Shown one piece after another: positions 54,822-56,992 of a stretch of 56,992 nucleotides of DNA. Position 1 is the stretch's first letter. Every line of letters starts with the position of its first letter. This DNA comes from an uncultured Muriicola sp. (GTDB lineage Bacteria; Bacteroidota; Bacteroidia; Flavobacteriales; Flavobacteriaceae). The DNA lies in NCBI RefSeq assembly GCF_947258935.1, contig NZ_CAMYKH010000014.1:1-56992 (forward strand). Direction: 5' to 3'. A model generated the notes under the pieces. The model had not been told where the DNA came from, made no database searches, and saw nothing but the letters and a program-made list of their open reading frames with translations. Position numbers and translations under genes: made by a program.

Positions 54822-56992
54822 CGTAATTCTGCTCCCAATTGTTTCTCGTACGCATTTTTGATCTTGTTCATGATCTTTTCTATATTCTTGTCAGTGAGTG
54901 TTTTGGTTTCATCCTGAAGTGTAAAACTCACTGCATATGACTTCTTGCCTTTTGGTAATTTATCGCCTGTATAGACGTCGAATAAGGACAGATCCTTTAA
55001 TAATTTCTTTTCGGTTCTATAAGCGATCTCTTTCAGTTGTTTAAAAGGTACCTCCTTATTGAGCAGTAGTGCGAAATCTCTTCTTACTGCCGGAAATTTT
55101 GGGATGGGTGTAAATATAATTTGCTTTCTGGACGCCATTTTTCGAAGCGCAGCCCAATCAAAATCGGCAAAGAGCACCTCTTGTTTTATATCGAACATCT
55201 TTAGTAGGCTTCCCTGGATCACGCCAATTTTAACAAGCGGAGTTTTATCCTTCATAAGTTGGATGCCTTCGCCATATTCAGTGGATTCAATTCCGGCAGT
55301 TTGATATCCACCTACGCCCATCTTTTCCAGGATCTGTTCTACCACTGCCTTCAGCAAATAAAAATCTGAAGGTTTGGATTTCATCGTCCAACTTTCCGGT
55401 ACTCTATCTCCGGTTATCAGCAGGGTTAGGTGTTCCTTTTCCAGATGACCAGATGTAGTTTTGTGATAGGTCTTCCCAAATTCGAATAACTTTAAATTAG
55501 GTCGCTTTCTATTGATGTTATAGGCGGCTGCTTCAAGAGCAGAAAAGAGCATTGAAGGTCTAAGGACAGATAATTCAGAGCTTAGAGGGTTAAGAATGGT
55601 GACTGCTCCTTTTTCCCATGAAGGATCCAAAGCCTTTGAATAGTCGGGGTTACTCAAACTATTGGAAAGGATCTCGTAGAAGCCCTGAGCTGCCAACAGA
55701 TCCCCGATATTATTTTGCAGTTTGTGATCTTCAAATCTAGAGGTAGGTGCAACAGAGGCGTTTAATTTTGGTTCAAATTGGATATTGTTGTATCCATATA
55801 CCCGCAAGATCTCCTCTATTACATCAACCTCGCGCTGAACATCTATTCTGTAAAACGGAATAACAAGGCCCAATCCAGATTCCGTAACACTTTTTACTTT
55901 TATGTCGAGAGAGGCCAGGATCGATTTGATCACATCACGCGGAATTTCCTGCCCTATTAAGGCATTGATTTTCTCAAATGTTAGGAAGACCTGGTGATCT
56001 TCTATCTTTTTTGGGTAGAGATCAACAATGTCGGAAGTGATATCCCCGCCTGTGAGCTCACAAATTAGCAAAGCAGCACGCTGCAAAGCATATTCCACAT
56101 TATTGATGTCTATTCCGCGTTCAAAACGGAAAGAGGCATCTGTGTTAAGTCCATGACGTTTGGCCGTTTTTCGGATAGAAACCGGATCGAAATAGGCACT
56201 TTCCAAAAAGATCGATTTTGTATTTTCTGTAACACCGGTATTTATCCCACCAAAAACTCCTGCAATACACATGGCTTTTTCAGCATCGCAGATCATTAGA
56301 TCTTCCTTGTCCAGGATACGTTCTTCACCATCAAGGGTCATAAAACGAGTTCCTTCTATAGCGGTCCTCACCACGATCTCTTTTCCGAAGATTCTGTCTG
56401 CATCAAAAGCGTGCAATGGTTGTCCTAACTCATGCAGCACATAATTAGTGGCATCTACTACATTGTTAATGGGTTTTAAACCAATTGCTTTAAGCCTGTT
56501 CTTTAACCAGTTAGGGGACGGTTGAACAATTAGATTACTAATAGTAACGCCGGCGTATCTTGGAGCCTTTGTTTTATCTTCTACCTTAACCGCAATTTTC
56601 AAGGACCTGTTGGCCACATTAAAATTGCTTATTGAGGGAGTCATGAGTTCCTTCTGTATGCCTTGCTGCCTTAGTCCCGCTTTTAGATCTCGCGCTACGC
56701 CATAATGACTCATGGCATCTGCCCTGTTAGGAGTGAGGCCAATTTCAAAGACTTGATCTATCTCGATCTCAAAAAGATCGGCCACCGGGGTTCCAGGTTC
56801 TATACTTGCCTCAAGGATCATAATGCCATCATGACTGTCTCCTAATCCTAATTCATCTTCTGCACAGATCATCCCTGCACTTAGTTCCCCTCTGATTTTT
56901 CCTTTTTTAATAACCAAGGATTCTCCATTATTCATATGAAGCGTAGTTCCGATAGTGGCCACAGGTACTTTTTGTCCTTTGGCAACATTAGG
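54818..56992 (-). CDS. pheT: Phenylalanine-tRNA ligase beta subunit, 5' end outside the window
   Basis: About 724 of the usual 800 or so residues are seen; the frame is open through the right edge (NVAKGQKVPVATIGTTL is coded at the border). The tRNA-binding domain lies first, then B3/4 and B5 domains (GLTPNRADAMSHYGVARDLKA; DASFRFERGIDINN), the catalytic-like core, and the ferredoxin-like anticodon-binding domain at the end (FPAVRRDFALLLNKEVPF). With PheS it charges tRNA-Phe. The missing part is about 70 N-terminal residues. Confidence 0.95.
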   Translation of the reverse strand, partial: PNVAKGQKVPVATIGTTLHMNNGESLVIKKGKIRGELSAGMICAEDELGLGDSHDGIMILEASIEPGTPVADLFEIEIDQVFEIGLTPNRADAMSHYGVARDLKAGLRQQGIQKELMTPSISNFNVANRSLKIAVKVEDKTKAPRYAGVTISNLIVQPSPNWLKNRLKAIGLKPINNVVDATNYVLHELGQPLHAFDADRIFGKEIVVRTAIEGTRFMTLDGEERILDKEDLMICDAEKAMCIAGVFGGINTGVTENTKSIFLESAYFDPVSIRKTAKRHGLNTDASFRFERGIDINNVEYALQRAALLICELTGGDITSDIVDLYPKKIEDHQVFLTFEKINALIGQEIPRDVIKSILASLDIKVKSVTESGLGLVIPFYRIDVQREVDVIEEILRVYGYNNIQFEPKLNASVAPTSRFEDHKLQNNIGDLLAAQGFYEILSNSLSNPDYSKALDPSWEKGAVTILNPLSSELSVLRPSMLFSALEAAAYNINRKRPNLKLFEFGKTYHKTTSGHLEKEHLTLLITGDRVPESWTMKSKPSDFYLLKAVVEQILEKMGVGGYQTAGIESTEYGEGIQLMKDKTPLVKIGVIQGSLLKMFDIKQEVLFADFDWAALRKMASRKQIIFTPIPKFPAVRRDFALLLNKEVPFKQLKEIAYRTEKKLLKDLSLFDVYTGDKLPKGKKSYAVSFTLQDETKTLTDKNIEKIMNKIKNAYEKQLGAELR

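Overview
The window is a compact, mostly housekeeping stretch of a chromosome from a member of the Bacteroidota, almost certainly family Flavobacteriaceae. The evidence is the flavobacterial gene order bamD-rpoZ-coaBC-porD-recN-fabI, type IX secretion parts (PorD, a PorP/SprF protein), a bacillithiol-system YtxJ, a separately encoded pair of 5'-nucleotidase halves, many lipoproteins with an early SC/AC lipobox, and Bacteroidota-type promoters (TTTG or TTG, about 17-20 bp, then TAnnTTTG). Genes are packed with few gaps. No stretch over 300 bp is empty; the longest candidate, 44152-44507, holds a 47-codon lipoprotein gene and a terminator. I saw no rRNA, tRNA, insertion sequence, phage, integron or CRISPR array.

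Layout. 1-5.8 kb: a DMT transporter cut by the left edge, a HAD phosphatase and ribD on the minus strand, then a GNAT acetyltransferase, prmC and ligA on plus. 5.8-9.4 kb: an unknown secreted protein, a small conserved protein, and the split 5'-nucleotidase pair whose catalytic half carries an in-frame stop. 8.8-21.2 kb: a long plus-strand run (dapA; bamD-rpoZ-coaBC-porD-recN-fabI; glycosyltransferase, YbbR protein, coaE; RprX/RprY-type two-component system). 21.2-28.4 kb: an eight-gene minus-strand operon from a Gfo/Idh dehydrogenase to gntK, behind a consensus promoter. 28.5-36.5 kb: pcm, smpB, lipoproteins, PorP/SprF, TetR, clpB, ytxJ. 36.6-41.2 kb: a TPR-type lipoprotein, fahA, glyA and an unknown protein. 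41.4-45.2 kb: a signalling cluster with a TPR histidine kinase, its response regulator, a tiny lipoprotein and a LytTR regulator with a degenerate receiver. 45.4-57 kb: a glutaminyl cyclotransferase operon, the SRP RNA, SDR, fsa, a thioredoxin-fold lipoprotein, an ABC-F ATPase, a membrane protein, a fasciclin protein and pheT cut by the right edge.

I did not find a convincing new multi-gene system. The most unusual signal is a set of lesions in otherwise well-kept genes: ClpB lacks about 19 residues covering the sensor-1 segment of its first ATPase domain, the glutaminyl cyclotransferase lacks about 35 residues near its C-terminus, the exonuclease/GIY-YIG protein seems to lack about 80 residues, and the metallophosphatase has a stop codon exactly at its first metal-binding motif. 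All keep the reading frame on both sides. They could be real decay, tolerated variants, or assembly/consensus errors. Family lengths and motifs are from memory, since no alignment could be run.
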